A DNA stretch of 64,000 nucleotides from CAXBGS01 sp963975425 (GCA_963975425.1 CAXBGS010000005.1:434001-498000); one strand, 5' to 3'. Positions 35,665 through 45,364 are shown, counted from the stretch's first letter. Numbers and translations are program-made. Notes: a model not told the origin generated them from the letters alone.

Positions 35665-37167
35665 ATGGAAGAGATCACGCCCGACTATTTCGCTCAGCGA
35701 GTCATCGATTTTTCGCTCGCTCAACGGCGCGACGTCGAACAGGCGATGGGCGAACTCGGTGGAAGCGCAACGACCAAGGAAACGATCGAATTCTTTCAAC
35801 AGCGTGGGTTGGTGACGACCCTGCAGGCTGAAAAGATCCTCAAACGCGACCGCACAGGATATTTCTACGGCGACTACAAAGTCCTGTACATCATCGGTGC
35901 CGGAACATTCGCGCGGGTTTATCGAGCCAGCAAGGATGGCGAGGTCTTTGCCGTCAAGGTCTTACGAAAACGATTCCGTGACGAAGCGAAAGAGCTAGAA
36001 CAATTTCTTCGCGAAGGTCGCGTGGGTCTCAAGCTTCGCCACCCCAATATCGTCAGCATTCATGATGTGGTTGCCGACATGCGCAACCCATTCTTGGTCA
36101 TGGAGTTTGTCGAAGGGCAAACGCTGCGAGAGCTTGTCCGGATTCGTGGCAAGTTGCCACCCACGCTGGCACTGCGTTTGATCGCCGAAATTGCGGCGGG
36201 GCTTGCCCATGCAGCAACCTTTGGTGTTTCGCACCGGGACTTGAAATTGTCGAACGTCCTGGTTTCGTCCACCGGGCAAGCGAAACTGGTTGACTTCGGT
36301 TTGGCGGCTCTAACCGATCGGAACAATCCCGAGCAGATGGCGGATTGCCCCAACGCACGCGCGATTGACTATGCCGCGCTGGAACGGGGCACAGGCGTTC
36401 GTAAAGATGATCCGCGCAGCGATGTCTACTTCGCCGGCAACATGCTTTACCACATGGTCGCCGGCACGCCCGCATTGACCGAAACTCGCGACCGTATCCA
36501 GCGACTGAATGTCAGTCGCTTTCAACAAATCACTCCGCTGCACGAGGTGGTTCCGGATGTGCCTGGTGTGGTGGGCCAATTGGTCAGCCGCGCACTGGAA
36601 TTTGACCCAAAGAAGCGAATTCAATCGGCCGCCGCGCTTAGCGCCGAAGCGAAAAAAGCCATCAGCGTCTTGGAAGGGAACGTACCCAAACGGGTCAACA
36701 GCCATTTCGCGCAGACAATGGCCGAGCATACCGACGATGACGAATCGGTTAGCAGCGAGGGCGAAGGCTACGTCGTCATGCTGGTAGAGAAGAAAGAGGG
36801 ACTGCAGAACGCGATCCGCGAAAGATTGAAATCTCGCGGCTATCGCGTCTTGGTGATCTCGGATCCGAACCGCGCGTTGGCAAGATTCACCGACGGCGAT
36901 GAAGCGCCGGCCGACTGTGTCATCTTTGGTGCGTCGGAATTAGGTTCCCTTGCGGTGGAAGCACACAATCGCTTTGCCGAGGACGAAAACACGTCCCATA
37001 TCCCGACGATCCTGCTGGCCGACCGACGCCAGTCAAACGTGATCAACGCGGCCAAACGCGGCAGCAACCGCAAACTGCTATCACTGCCTTTGAAAGTGCG
37101 TGAATTGCGAACGGCATTGAAACAGCTGTTGACAAACGTCGAACGACGAGAACTGGGAACGTTCTAG
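35665..37167 (+). CDS. Ser/Thr protein kinase with C-terminal pseudo-receiver domain
   Basis: A 500-residue cytoplasmic kinase. An N-terminal helical segment (1-65) precedes the kinase domain, which has the Gly-rich loop GAGTFARVY (78-86), Lys98 in FAVKVL, the catalytic loop HRDLKLSN (190-197) and DFG (210-212). All catalytic residues are present. After a linker, residues of about 375-495 have a receiver-like pattern (YVVMLVEKKEGLQNAIRERL, APADCVIFGASELG, HIPTILLADRR, LLSLPLKVRELRTALKQLL). The phospho-acceptor Asp and the Lys before Pro are missing, so it is a pseudo-receiver, probably for binding. A strong terminator follows. Confidence 0.92.
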   Translation: MEEITPDYFAQRVIDFSLAQRRDVEQAMGELGGSATTKETIEFFQQRGLVTTLQAEKILKRDRTGYFYGDYKVLYIIGAGTFARVYRASKDGEVFAVKVLRKRFRDEAKELEQFLREGRVGLKLRHPNIVSIHDVVADMRNPFLVMEFVEGQTLRELVRIRGKLPPTLALRLIAEIAAGLAHAATFGVSHRDLKLSNVLVSSTGQAKLVDFGLAALTDRNNPEQMADCPNARAIDYAALERGTGVRKDDPRSDVYFAGNMLYHMVAGTPALTETRDRIQRLNVSRFQQITPLHEVVPDVPGVVGQLVSRALEFDPKKRIQSAAALSAEAKKAISVLEGNVPKRVNSHFAQTMAEHTDDDESVSSEGEGYVVMLVEKKEGLQNAIRERLKSRGYRVLVISDPNRALARFTDGDEAPADCVIFGASELGSLAVEAHNRFAEDENTSHIPTILLADRRQSNVINAAKRGSNRKLLSLPLKVRELRTALKQLLTNVERRELGTF

Positions 37168-37186
37168 AGAAGGGAACGTTCCAAGT

Positions 37187-37214
37187 GGCGCCCGCCAACT
37201 GAATGGCGGGCGCC
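37187..37214. terminator. Bidirectional hairpin terminator
   Basis: Perfect 11-bp arms GGCGCCCGCCA (37187-37197) and TGGCGGGCGCC (37204-37214) enclose a 6-base loop. The hairpin lies between the convergent kinase (stop at 37167) and glgX (stop at 37263). There is no T-run, but the GC-rich stem and its location support termination for both. Confidence 0.75.
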
Positions 37215-37262
37215 GGCTGACTCTCGACCGGCCGCCAGCCGTGATGGTTCATGCGGTGATTT

Positions 37263-39353
37263 TTACACCGCGGGGTCGCCGCTGACATACACCGTCAACG
37301 AGTGGCAAGGCATCGCCACGAGTCGGGTCGCCGGCGGCGATGGGCCGTCGATATCGGGGTAGATGTCGCCGGGTGAATCCGCCGCGGTGTCGATGAACAG
37401 GTTCCATTTCGTACCACGTCCGACTTCTGGCAACTTGTACTCACGATCTTGGCCGGTGCTGTTGAACATCATCACCAAGTCGCGACCGAGCCCCTCGGGA
37501 TCGTCCGCTTTGCCGGGTGCCGCGATATAGGCAACCATCGCCAGTTCATGTTGCCCCCAGTCCAGCGGGCTGCCGTCGGGCGCGTACCACGACACATCTG
37601 GGATCAATCGCCCATCAACCGGCTTGCCGGTCAGGTATTCGCGACGTCGTACCGTTGGCTGCTCGCGCCGAAACTTGGTCAGTGACTGGACAAACCGAAG
37701 CATGTCGGCATTCTTTTCGACCAAACGCCAATCGAACCAGCTGATGTCGGTGTCTTGGCAGTACGCGTTGTTATTGCCTTTTTGCGTTCGCCGAATCTCG
37801 TCGCCACTGACCAACATTGGGACACCCTGACTCAACATCAGAGTGGCCAACATATTTCGGATTTGGCGTCCGCGAATCGTATTGATCGACTTTTTGCGAG
37901 TTGTGCCTTCGGCACCATAATTGTCGCTGATGTTGTGGTTGTCGCCGTCGCGATTGTCTTCGCCGTTGGCCAGATTGTGTTTCTCTTTGTAAGAAACCAA
38001 ATCATTCATCGTAAAGCCGTCGTGGCTGGTGATGAAATTGATGCTGCAAAACGGCGGTCGTCCGTCATGCTCGTACAAATCACTGCTGCCGGCCAAGCGG
38101 GTCGCCAACGCGCCCAGCGTTCCGCCATCACCTCGCCAAAAGCCGCGCACATCGTCGCGATAACGCCCGTTCCATTCGGCCCATCGGTGATTACCAAAGG
38201 ATCCGACTTGATAGGCGCCGGCGGCATCCCAAGCTTCGGCGATAATTTTAGTATCGGCCAGCAAAGGATCTTCGGCAATCAATTCGACCATCGGCGGGTT
38301 GGGGATCAGTTCGCCGTTACGGTCACGGCTCAGGATACTCGCCAGATCGAATCGGAAACCGTCAATGTGATAGTTGTGTACCCAGTGACGCAGGCAATGA
38401 AAGATCATTTCGCGAACGACCGGATGATTCCCGTTGATCGTGTTCCCGCAGCCGCTGTAGTTCGTATAGTGCTTGCCTTCGCTCAGGATGTAATAGACTT
38501 GGTTTTCGAGTCCTTTGAACGATAGCGTCGGCCCCTGTTCGTTTCCTTCGCACGTATGATTGAACACGACGTCCAAGATGACTTCGATCCCTGCGGCGTG
38601 CAGTGCCTTGACCATCTCTTTGAATTCGCGAACGTGTGCGCCGGGTTTCTTGCTGTGGCCGTAACCACGGTGTGGTGAAAAGAATGCCATCGGATCGTAC
38701 CCCCAATAGTTGGGACGATCCATTTTGTTGCCGTAGATGTCACGAATCGGAAATTCGTTGACCGGCATCAGCTCAACCGCGGTGATGCCCAGCGACTTGA
38801 GATATGGAATTTTCTCGATCACGCCCAGATAGCTGCCAGGTGCCTTGACCTTGGCGGTACGACTCTTGGTGAAACCCTTGACGTGCATTTCATAGATGAT
38901 TGATTCACTGATGTCGCGACGAATATGTCGATCGCCGTCCCAATCAAAGGAATCATCAATGACGACACAGCGCGGGGGCCGAATCACGCCATCGGTGCTG
39001 GGCTGAAACTCGCCCGCGAGTGCCATCGCATAGGGGTCGATCAGACGCGCCGATGAATCAAAGCGGTGACCGTTGTCGGGATCCCAAGGTCCGCAGGCTT
39101 GCAGGTGATACAGTTGTCCGGCATCGATCCCGGGAACGTGCAGGCTCCAGACATCGCCCCAGCGATCAGTGTCGCGATCAAAGTCGATGACTTCGGCCGG
39201 TTCGCGGTCGGTAATTTTGTTGTACAGCAATAATCGCATCGCCGTCGCCGATCGACTGAAGACCGAAAACTGCACACCGGTCTCTTGCAATTTGGCGCCG
39301 AACGGCGGTTGGTAAGCGAACTGTAGATCAGGGCACGGCTGGCGCATGAGCAT
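37263..39353 (-). CDS. glgX: Glycogen debranching enzyme GlgX
   Basis: A 696-residue GH13 enzyme that hydrolyses alpha-1,6 branches of limit dextrin during glycogen breakdown. The N-terminal CBM48-like domain (FGAKLQETGVQFSVFSRSAT) precedes the barrel. The active-site regions are VILDVVFNHTCEGNE, the nucleophile Asp in IDGFRFDLAS, the acid Glu in IIAEAWDAAG and the transition-state Asp in FITSHDGFTM. Length fits the family (about 660-710). ATG 39353 and ATG 39347 are two codons apart and cannot be separated. No other glycogen gene is near. Confidence 0.96.
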   Translation of the reverse strand: MLMRQPCPDLQFAYQPPFGAKLQETGVQFSVFSRSATAMRLLLYNKITDREPAEVIDFDRDTDRWGDVWSLHVPGIDAGQLYHLQACGPWDPDNGHRFDSSARLIDPYAMALAGEFQPSTDGVIRPPRCVVIDDSFDWDGDRHIRRDISESIIYEMHVKGFTKSRTAKVKAPGSYLGVIEKIPYLKSLGITAVELMPVNEFPIRDIYGNKMDRPNYWGYDPMAFFSPHRGYGHSKKPGAHVREFKEMVKALHAAGIEVILDVVFNHTCEGNEQGPTLSFKGLENQVYYILSEGKHYTNYSGCGNTINGNHPVVREMIFHCLRHWVHNYHIDGFRFDLASILSRDRNGELIPNPPMVELIAEDPLLADTKIIAEAWDAAGAYQVGSFGNHRWAEWNGRYRDDVRGFWRGDGGTLGALATRLAGSSDLYEHDGRPPFCSINFITSHDGFTMNDLVSYKEKHNLANGEDNRDGDNHNISDNYGAEGTTRKKSINTIRGRQIRNMLATLMLSQGVPMLVSGDEIRRTQKGNNNAYCQDTDISWFDWRLVEKNADMLRFVQSLTKFRREQPTVRRREYLTGKPVDGRLIPDVSWYAPDGSPLDWGQHELAMVAYIAAPGKADDPEGLGRDLVMMFNSTGQDREYKLPEVGRGTKWNLFIDTAADSPGDIYPDIDGPSPPATRLVAMPCHSLTVYVSGDPAV

Positions 39354-40040
39354 GTTGCGGGTCTCTTCCTTCAGTCTCGATCATTCACTGCGATCCCGTA
39401 CGCGTCTTCCTACGAAAACGGACGAACTCTGGATCGAAGCGACGAATTTCCATGAATCAGTAACACGGAACCCACCGCCTCGGATGCGGCAGTCCCACGA
39501 AGAAACCTACCACCTCCCTATTGCAATGACCGAGCAACCACGAAGCTCCCGCGGAAAACCGTGGGCAGGGGCGGTTGCTGCGACGTCTAGCGATTTCCTG
39601 CCGGACAATCCTCCCAGGGAAGTGAGAAAAACAATGCGGGTCAGAGCGATGATTCCGCTCCCGCGACAAGAGAGCATACCGCAACCGCACTCGGCAAAGA
39701 ACGCCGGAATCGCTCGGAGAGTGATTCCGCGGCACATTGGAGCCAAGTCCGCCCTTGAACGTCGCTCGTGCCTGCTGACCGCCGTTTGTGGCTTCTATTG
39801 GTGCTGTTACCCGGCGGCCTCAGAAGTCATGATAGGCAACACAGCGAAGCTGCCGTCTCGACCCATCCCGCCGAGAGACCGGTCTCGGCCGACTTTCCAG
39901 ACAATTGCCCTACACTGGGTATCGTTGTCTTGCGTTTTCGAACGAGTCTGGCGGCGCCGCACGGGTTGGTTCGGTTACGGTCACCCGCTGCCATCGTTTT
40001 ATTGTCTGGTTATTCCTCCGCATGAAGACTCTCTGCCGAT
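39354..40040. other. Long divergent spacer between glgX and purM
   Basis: A 687-base gap that must hold the glgX and purM promoters. A 250-codon open frame crosses it on the plus strand and runs into purM, but its composition (many Pro, Arg and Cys, no domain) looks like chance. A perfect 12-bp palindrome, GAGACCGGTCTC, lies at 39875-39886. No repeat array or RNA gene is seen. Confidence 0.5.
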
Positions 40041-41105
40041 ATGGCTGCGACCTATAAAGATGCCGGCGTCGACCTTGACGTCTATGCCGATTCCATGAGC
40101 CGGCTGCCGCGATTGATGCACCGCACGTTCAGCCCGCGTGTGATCCCTAGTGATGGCGGATTCGCCGGATTGTTCCAGCTCGATTTCGACGGCAAGCTGT
40201 TTTCTCGCAATTACGTCAATCCGGTCATGGTCAGCGGTACCGACGGCGTCGGCACGAAACTAAAGATCGCGCAGGAAACGGGTCGGCACGATACGGTGGG
40301 AATCGACTTGGTCGCCATGTGCGTCAACGATCTGTTGTGCACCGGTGGCGAGCCGTTGTTCTTTTTAGATTATGTCGCGATGGGCAAAGACGATCCGGCT
40401 CGGCTGGAACAAATCGTCAAAGGCATCAGCGACGGGTGTGTCGCTGGCGACGCCGCACTGTTGGGCGGCGAGACAGCAATCATGCCAGACATGTATGCGG
40501 CCGAAGACTACGACTTGGCGGGATTTGCCGTCGGCGTCGTCGAACGCAAGAAGCTGATTGACGGTCATCTGATTAGCGAAGGCGATGTCGTCTTGGGACT
40601 GGATTCCAGCGGGCTGCATAGCAACGGATTTAGCCTGGTTCGCAAGATCATTCGCGATGCGAACTTCGGCTGGGACGATAAACCAGAACCGTTTGACGGG
40701 AAATCGCTGGGCGAAATCTGCTTAACCCCGACCCAAATTTACACGCAGGTCATCCGGGCCATTCAGTCACACTACCGTGTCAAGCAAGTGCTGCACGGCT
40801 TGGCTCATATCTCCGGCGGCGGAATCGAAGAAAACCTGGATCGCATCCTGCCGGTCGGTGTGGACGCAGAAATCGAATCGGGCAGCTGGGAAATTCCAGA
40901 CGTCTTTCAATGGCTGCAAAAAACGGGCGGCGTCGAAACAAGTGAGATGCGGCGGGTTTTCAACATGGGAATCGGCATGATCGCCGTGGTTAGCGACTTC
41001 TATGCAGCCAGCATTGCCTCGCAAATCAGCGACCTGGGCATTGGTTGCCGCAGAATCGGCCAGATTGTCAAAGGAACCGGAAAGGTTCGATACACGGTCG
41101 AATAG
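40041..41105 (+). CDS. purM: Phosphoribosylformylglycinamidine cyclo-ligase (AIR synthetase)
   Basis: A 354-residue enzyme that closes the imidazole ring of FGAM with ATP in purine synthesis. The N-terminal part has YVNPVMVSGTDGVGTKLKIA, DLVAMCVNDLLCTGGEPLFF and LGGETAIMPDMY; the C-terminal part has LGLDSSGLHSNGFSLVRKII and LAHISGGGIEENLDRILP, with VFNMGIGM near the end. All are standard PurM motifs and the length is normal. The start is ATG 40041. It is a single gene, followed by an inverted repeat. Confidence 0.97.
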   Translation: MAATYKDAGVDLDVYADSMSRLPRLMHRTFSPRVIPSDGGFAGLFQLDFDGKLFSRNYVNPVMVSGTDGVGTKLKIAQETGRHDTVGIDLVAMCVNDLLCTGGEPLFFLDYVAMGKDDPARLEQIVKGISDGCVAGDAALLGGETAIMPDMYAAEDYDLAGFAVGVVERKKLIDGHLISEGDVVLGLDSSGLHSNGFSLVRKIIRDANFGWDDKPEPFDGKSLGEICLTPTQIYTQVIRAIQSHYRVKQVLHGLAHISGGGIEENLDRILPVGVDAEIESGSWEIPDVFQWLQKTGGVETSEMRRVFNMGIGMIAVVSDFYAASIASQISDLGIGCRRIGQIVKGTGKVRYTVE

Positions 41106-41209
41106 GGCCGAAATAGGCGTGAAATGGGAACTGAAACCCGAACGGCGGAGTCGTTCTCGTCGTTCATGACCTCTCCGGCGGACTTGTCAGCGGAAAACCA
41201 TTGCATCAG

Positions 41210-41251
41210 CCGAACGTTAGTAACAGGCGAACGCTAGAAACAAACGTTCGG
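41210..41251. terminator. Long-loop inverted repeat after purM
   Basis: CCGAACGTT (41210-41218) and AACGTTCGG (41243-41251) form a perfect 9-bp stem with a 24-base loop, 105 bases past the purM stop, within the 328-base spacer before ctp. It lacks a T-tract, so a terminator, an mRNA 3' stabiliser or a protein site are all possible. Confidence 0.4.
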
Positions 41252-41433
41252 AAACCCGTTTCGGCGCGAAAAGGTCACTCGGTGTTGACGATCAGGAATG
41301 CCCCGACGACTGCGTCGAGTTGGTAAACTGGTTGAAGAAACGCAGTTGCCCCGTTTTGGCCGCTTTCCTACCATTCCATAAACCCCTTCCTTCCAGCCAC
41401 GTTTGCATCAGTCTTCTCCGACAGGAACCCACT

Positions 41434-43593
41434 ATGGATCGTCGTCTGCATCGATATCTTCTTCCCACGATCGCAATCGTTGCCGTATCGATCGCCACGG
41501 ACTTGATCACACCTCGCACTTCGGCTTGGGCTCAAGATTCGGCGGCCATCCAACAACCGCCTCGCCAAGCTGCGCCACCACGTGCCGCAGTCGTCCCCGA
41601 GGCTCCGCTGACTTTTGACGCAGTCCCAAAAGACCGCGACAAAATTGTCGCTCGGCTGATTGCGAACTTGATGCCACGAACCCATGTCTCGTCGCAAAAC
41701 CTGGACGACACGATCAGTCGTCGGGCGATGGACCTGTTCATTGATTCACTCGATCCGCTCAAGCTTTATTTCTACCAAAGCGACATCAACGAGTTTCATC
41801 GGTCCGAAACCAAGATCGACGACATGGTTCGAGTTGGCGACCTGAGCCTGGCCTACGATATTTTCCGTCGCTTTACTCAGCGCGTCGACGAACGCGTCGC
41901 GGTTGCACAAGAACTGCTCGACTCAAAATTTGACTTCAAACGTGACGAATCGATCATCATCGATCCCGACGCCGCCACATACGCCAACACACCCGACGAA
42001 GCTCGGGACCGCTGGCGCCGGCAAATCAAGTACGCATTGCTGGACCTGAAGGACGCCGAAGAAGACGAGGACGCGCCGTCACACGAGGAAGCGGTCGAGC
42101 AACTGCGACGACGCTACACGCGGTATGCAAATCGCTGGAAGCAAACCAAGAGCGATGATTTGCTCGAAATGTACCTCTCCGCCGTCACGATGGGCTACGA
42201 CCCGCATTCGACGTACATGTCGCCTGCTTCGCTAGACGATTTTACGATCCTGATGGGTTTGAAACTGGAAGGCATCGGGGCAGCACTGCGCGAGAAAGAC
42301 GGGGTGACCGTGATCACCAACGTGATCCCCGGTGGTGCCGCCGACAAACACGGCAAACTGAAAGCCGATGACCAAATTGTCAGCGTCGGCCAAGGCGAAG
42401 ACGGTGAGATGGTTGATATCGTTGAAATGCCGCTGAAAGACGTCGTAAAGATGATCCGCGGAACCGCAGGCACACTCGTGCGACTCGGCGTCAAGCCGGG
42501 CGGTGTCGGGAACGCCGAAATCTACAAAATCACTCGGGCGAAAGTCGAACTCGAAGAGTCGGCTGCACGCGGTGAAGTGATCGAACATCAACTCAATGGT
42601 GCCGGCAAGACTCAAAAGATCGGCTACATCAACTTGCCGAGCTTCTATCTGGACATGGAAGCCGCCAAACAGAATCGTCGTGATTTCCGCAGCAGCACGC
42701 GGGACGTGCGACGGATCATCGAAGACTTTAAGAATCAAGGTGTCGAAGGCATCGTGCTGGACCTAAGCCGCAACGGTGGAGGCAGCCTGACAGAGGCGAT
42801 CAACCTGACGGGACTGTTTATTGATCGTGGACCTGTCGTTCAGGTCAAGAACTCCGACGGCTCAGTACAACAGTACCGAGACGACGAAAAAGGTGCCGCG
42901 TGGAATGGACCGCTCGTCGTGATGACCAGCAAGTTCAGCGCAAGTGCCAGCGAAATTCTTGCCGGTGCTATCCAAGACTACGGTCGTGGAATCGTTGTTG
43001 GTGACCCTGCCACACACGGCAAGGGAACGGTTCAAACCTTGATGGACATCGGCAATCAATTGTTCCGCAACGCACGAGCCAATTACGGTGCTCTAAAAGT
43101 CACACTGCAACAGTTCTATCTGCCCGATGGCGAAAGCACGCAGCGGAAAGGTGTCGCCGCCGATATCGTCGTGCCCAGCATCACTGCGAAAATGGACGTC
43201 GGCGAGGGTGACCTGAAATACGCCCTCGAGCATGACACCGTAAAACCAGCAACGCACATCAAGTACAGCATGAACCCGCCGGACCTGATCGGACAACTGC
43301 GAAAGTCGTCCGCTCAACGCGTCGAAAACAACAAAGAGTTTGTTGACTTGCTGCGACGTATCAATCTCTACGTCGATCAGAAAGAGCAGGATTACGTCTC
43401 GCTTGACGAGGACGACTTCATGCGTCGCCGCGCGGAACTTGATGCCCAGAAAGAAGACGAAGAGAAGGAACTGGAAACGGAAATCAGCAGCGACGTGATT
43501 TTCCGCGACACGTTCTATAACCAGGAAATCATCAACATCGCTCACGAGTACATCGACGGTTTGATGAAACAGAACCTGGCCCGAGCGAACTAG
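41434..43593 (+). CDS. C-terminal (tail-specific) processing protease, S41A family
   Basis: A 719-residue periplasmic protease of the Prc/Tsp type, which degrades proteins with nonpolar C-termini and trims envelope enzymes. A signal peptide (LLPTIAIVAVSIATDLI, then SAWAQDS) is followed by the N-terminal helical domain, a PDZ domain (LKLEGIGAALREKDGVTVIT, then PGGAADKHGKLKADDQIVSV) and the S41 domain. The catalytic Ser is in SKFSASASEILAGAIQDYG and the Lys in ATHGKGTVQ. The DUF3340-like C-terminal helix region (residues of about 590-719) is complete. ATG 41434 gives the signal peptide; the frame is open further upstream to 41320. Confidence 0.94.
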   Translation: MDRRLHRYLLPTIAIVAVSIATDLITPRTSAWAQDSAAIQQPPRQAAPPRAAVVPEAPLTFDAVPKDRDKIVARLIANLMPRTHVSSQNLDDTISRRAMDLFIDSLDPLKLYFYQSDINEFHRSETKIDDMVRVGDLSLAYDIFRRFTQRVDERVAVAQELLDSKFDFKRDESIIIDPDAATYANTPDEARDRWRRQIKYALLDLKDAEEDEDAPSHEEAVEQLRRRYTRYANRWKQTKSDDLLEMYLSAVTMGYDPHSTYMSPASLDDFTILMGLKLEGIGAALREKDGVTVITNVIPGGAADKHGKLKADDQIVSVGQGEDGEMVDIVEMPLKDVVKMIRGTAGTLVRLGVKPGGVGNAEIYKITRAKVELEESAARGEVIEHQLNGAGKTQKIGYINLPSFYLDMEAAKQNRRDFRSSTRDVRRIIEDFKNQGVEGIVLDLSRNGGGSLTEAINLTGLFIDRGPVVQVKNSDGSVQQYRDDEKGAAWNGPLVVMTSKFSASASEILAGAIQDYGRGIVVGDPATHGKGTVQTLMDIGNQLFRNARANYGALKVTLQQFYLPDGESTQRKGVAADIVVPSITAKMDVGEGDLKYALEHDTVKPATHIKYSMNPPDLIGQLRKSSAQRVENNKEFVDLLRRINLYVDQKEQDYVSLDEDDFMRRRAELDAQKEDEEKELETEISSDVIFRDTFYNQEIINIAHEYIDGLMKQNLARAN

Positions 43594-43620
43594 GCGGCGC
43601 GTCCGGCTGGCATTCTTGGC

Positions 43621-43684
43621 GGCTAGGGCTTGTGCCGGCTAGGGCTCACGTCGGCTAGGGCTTGTGCCGGCTAGGGCTCACGTC
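43621..43684. repeat. Tandem array, 16 bp x 4 (32 bp x 2), in a convergent gap
   Basis: Four 16-bp units alternate between GGCTAGGGCTTGTGCC and GGCTAGGGCTCACGTC at 43621, 43637, 43653 and 43669, so the array is two copies of a 32-bp unit that is itself a diverged duplicate. It begins 27 bases after the protease stop, in the convergent gap to the methylene-H4MPT dehydrogenase, directly before a hairpin terminator. Confidence 0.92.
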
Positions 43685-43708
43685 GGTTTTAACGTTCGCA
43701 CGAACGAA

Positions 43709-43730
43709 GGGGCGGTCGCAGGACCGCCCC
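43709..43730. terminator. Hairpin terminator between convergent genes
   Basis: GGGGCGGTC (43709-43717) and GACCGCCCC (43722-43730) form a perfect 9-bp stem with the tetraloop GCAG. It lies between the S41 protease (plus) and the methylene-H4MPT dehydrogenase (minus, stop at 43759). There is no T-run, but the stem is very stable and the placement suits a bidirectional terminator. Confidence 0.75.
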
Positions 43731-43758
43731 GGCTCGCTTCGTCGATCATCTGGCCTGC

Positions 43759-44625
43759 TTATCCGATCGACTTTGCGATCGCGTAAATTTCCGCTGCATC
43801 CAGCACCTTGTCGTTGCTCTCAAATAGCGACTTGATCGCCGCACGGTGCGCTTTCATTTTCAGGCCACCGACACCGACGGCGCCGTAAACGACGCCATGC
43901 TCAATCGGCCGCGCCTTGTCGGTCACCGCCACGCCTCCAATACCCGCGGGCGGAACGGCATTCAAGTCGATCGCGACCTTCAACGTGGATAACCCTTGCA
44001 CCGTTGACTCGCCGATCAATTCAACACCTGCGGCACCGCATGCGATCAGGATGGAAGCATCCTCAAGGACCGGGGCCAATGTTTCATCCGAGGTGTCGCC
44101 GGCAGCCATTGGCGACAAACTGCCTCCGCTCGCCTTCTTAGCAATCGCATCACAAGCGGACTGTGCCCGTTCAATGGAACGACTGGTCAAACGCACGTGC
44201 GCGCCTTCATTGACCAACATCTCGGCCACACGCCTGCCGACCGGGCCGGTACCACCGAGCACGACCGCGGTCGCGCCTCGTGGCTCTTGATGTCGCCCTG
44301 CCGCTACCACCGCCGCGGCCGCCGTCGTGTTACAACCCGACGCGTCCAGCATCACCGACACTCGCACCGGACCAAAGAATGTCTTCTGAACTCTTTCGAA
44401 AAGTTTCTCGGCTGCGGACACGTCCGATCCGCCAACGAAGATCGCTGTGTTCTTAAGTTCGTCGCCACCACGCGTGAACATTGCGCCATGTGTAATCGAA
44501 GTCACTTGAACAGGTTCGACATTGTCAAATCGAAGCAATTCGTCGACATCCGAATCGATTGCAACGACCGAATCGAAAGCACTCGGTTGGGAATCACCGT
44601 CAAGCTGAAGCAGTATGCGTTTCAC
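43759..44625 (-). CDS. NAD(P)-dependent methylene-tetrahydromethanopterin dehydrogenase (MtdB/MtdC type)
   Basis: Oxidises methylene-H4MPT to methenyl-H4MPT in formaldehyde oxidation. The N-terminal pterin domain matches the family (KRILLQLDGDSQPSAFDSVV, ITHGAMFTRGGDELKNTAIF, VGGSDVSAAEKLFE), followed by the Rossmann motif VVLGGTGPVGRRVAEML. The MtdC class was described from planctomycetes and the MtdB class from methylotrophic proteobacteria; I cannot separate them by eye, so no symbol is given. The family normally begins Met-Lys-Arg-Ile, which here corresponds to GTG 44625; an ATG at 44694 would add 23 residues. It lies 136 bases after fae on the same strand. Confidence 0.92.
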   Translation of the reverse strand: MKRILLQLDGDSQPSAFDSVVAIDSDVDELLRFDNVEPVQVTSITHGAMFTRGGDELKNTAIFVGGSDVSAAEKLFERVQKTFFGPVRVSVMLDASGCNTTAAAAVVAAGRHQEPRGATAVVLGGTGPVGRRVAEMLVNEGAHVRLTSRSIERAQSACDAIAKKASGGSLSPMAAGDTSDETLAPVLEDASILIACGAAGVELIGESTVQGLSTLKVAIDLNAVPPAGIGGVAVTDKARPIEHGVVYGAVGVGGLKMKAHRAAIKSLFESNDKVLDAAEIYAIAKSIG

Positions 44626-44761
44626 GTCTGTATCGATCCGCTGATTGGTATTTGACAAAAAATTAGCCGTCCTGACACTCGGCACTAGATTCACGGCAAA
44701 AACGCGCGTGAACCGTGGCTCGTGTCAGAACGGCTAACCGAAAACGATTGACCGAAGCCGA

Positions 44762-45259
44762 TTAGAAACCCTTGAATGGGTGAGCGGCTGCGTCTTTCTT
44801 CGCGATCATGTCGCTGGCTGTTGGCTTGCCGCCCATGGCGTTTGCCAAGGATTGCTTAACCGCTTCGTAGTTGTAGTTGTAGATTTTTTCGTCATCTTCG
44901 GCGGCAGGGTGAATGAACACGCCACAGACGCAAACCAAGTCTTCGGCTTGGTCGGCGGGAATGATTCCTTCGCCAACCGCATCTGCAACGGCTTTCGCGA
45001 CCGCGGCCTGTGCGGGTCCGAACATTTGCACGACTTGCTTCATGTCCTTCAGCGTCACCTTGGTGACCATGACGGTCGACGGCTTGACGGCTAGATTCGG
45101 TTCAAGGACGGCCAACAAGTTCGTGTGACCTTCGCTTTGCGTTGACAACGCATTGGCGAATGCAACGCCAACCGGTCCATCTTTGCTGCCGATCATCAAG
45201 TCGATGTGCGCGACTTCGTTGCCATCGCCTACCAGTGCTTCGCCAATGTTAAACTGCAT
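44762..45259 (-). CDS. fae: Formaldehyde-activating enzyme
   Basis: Condenses formaldehyde with tetrahydromethanopterin to methylene-H4MPT in the cytoplasm. The signature IGEALVGDGNEVAHIDLMIG contains the catalytic His (residue 18 from the chosen Met), followed by VGVAFANALSTQSEGHTNLL, KPSTVMVTKVTLK and MFGPAQAAVAKAVADAV. The chain ends in a typical AKKDAAAHPFKGF. ATG 45259 places the His at the family position; in-frame starts at 45304 and 45385 are longer. It is divergent from the ATP-grasp gene and precedes the dehydrogenase that uses its product. Confidence 0.95.
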   Translation of the reverse strand: MQFNIGEALVGDGNEVAHIDLMIGSKDGPVGVAFANALSTQSEGHTNLLAVLEPNLAVKPSTVMVTKVTLKDMKQVVQMFGPAQAAVAKAVADAVGEGIIPADQAEDLVCVCGVFIHPAAEDDEKIYNYNYEAVKQSLANAMGGKPTASDMIAKKDAAAHPFKGF

Positions 45260-45364
45260 CAGGATTGTGCCTTTCGTTGAGGGTTCGACGGGCTTTCCCG
45301 TCATGAACACGCCAGCGGATTCGAGTGACTTTACAGCCGAAGAACGTAGCAAACCGTACTGCCG

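Noticed and set aside
39346..40098. 250-codon plus-strand ORF between glgX and purM
   Set aside because: It overlaps purM in another frame, overlaps the glgX start, and has no domain or signal. It looks like chance openness in GC-rich DNA.
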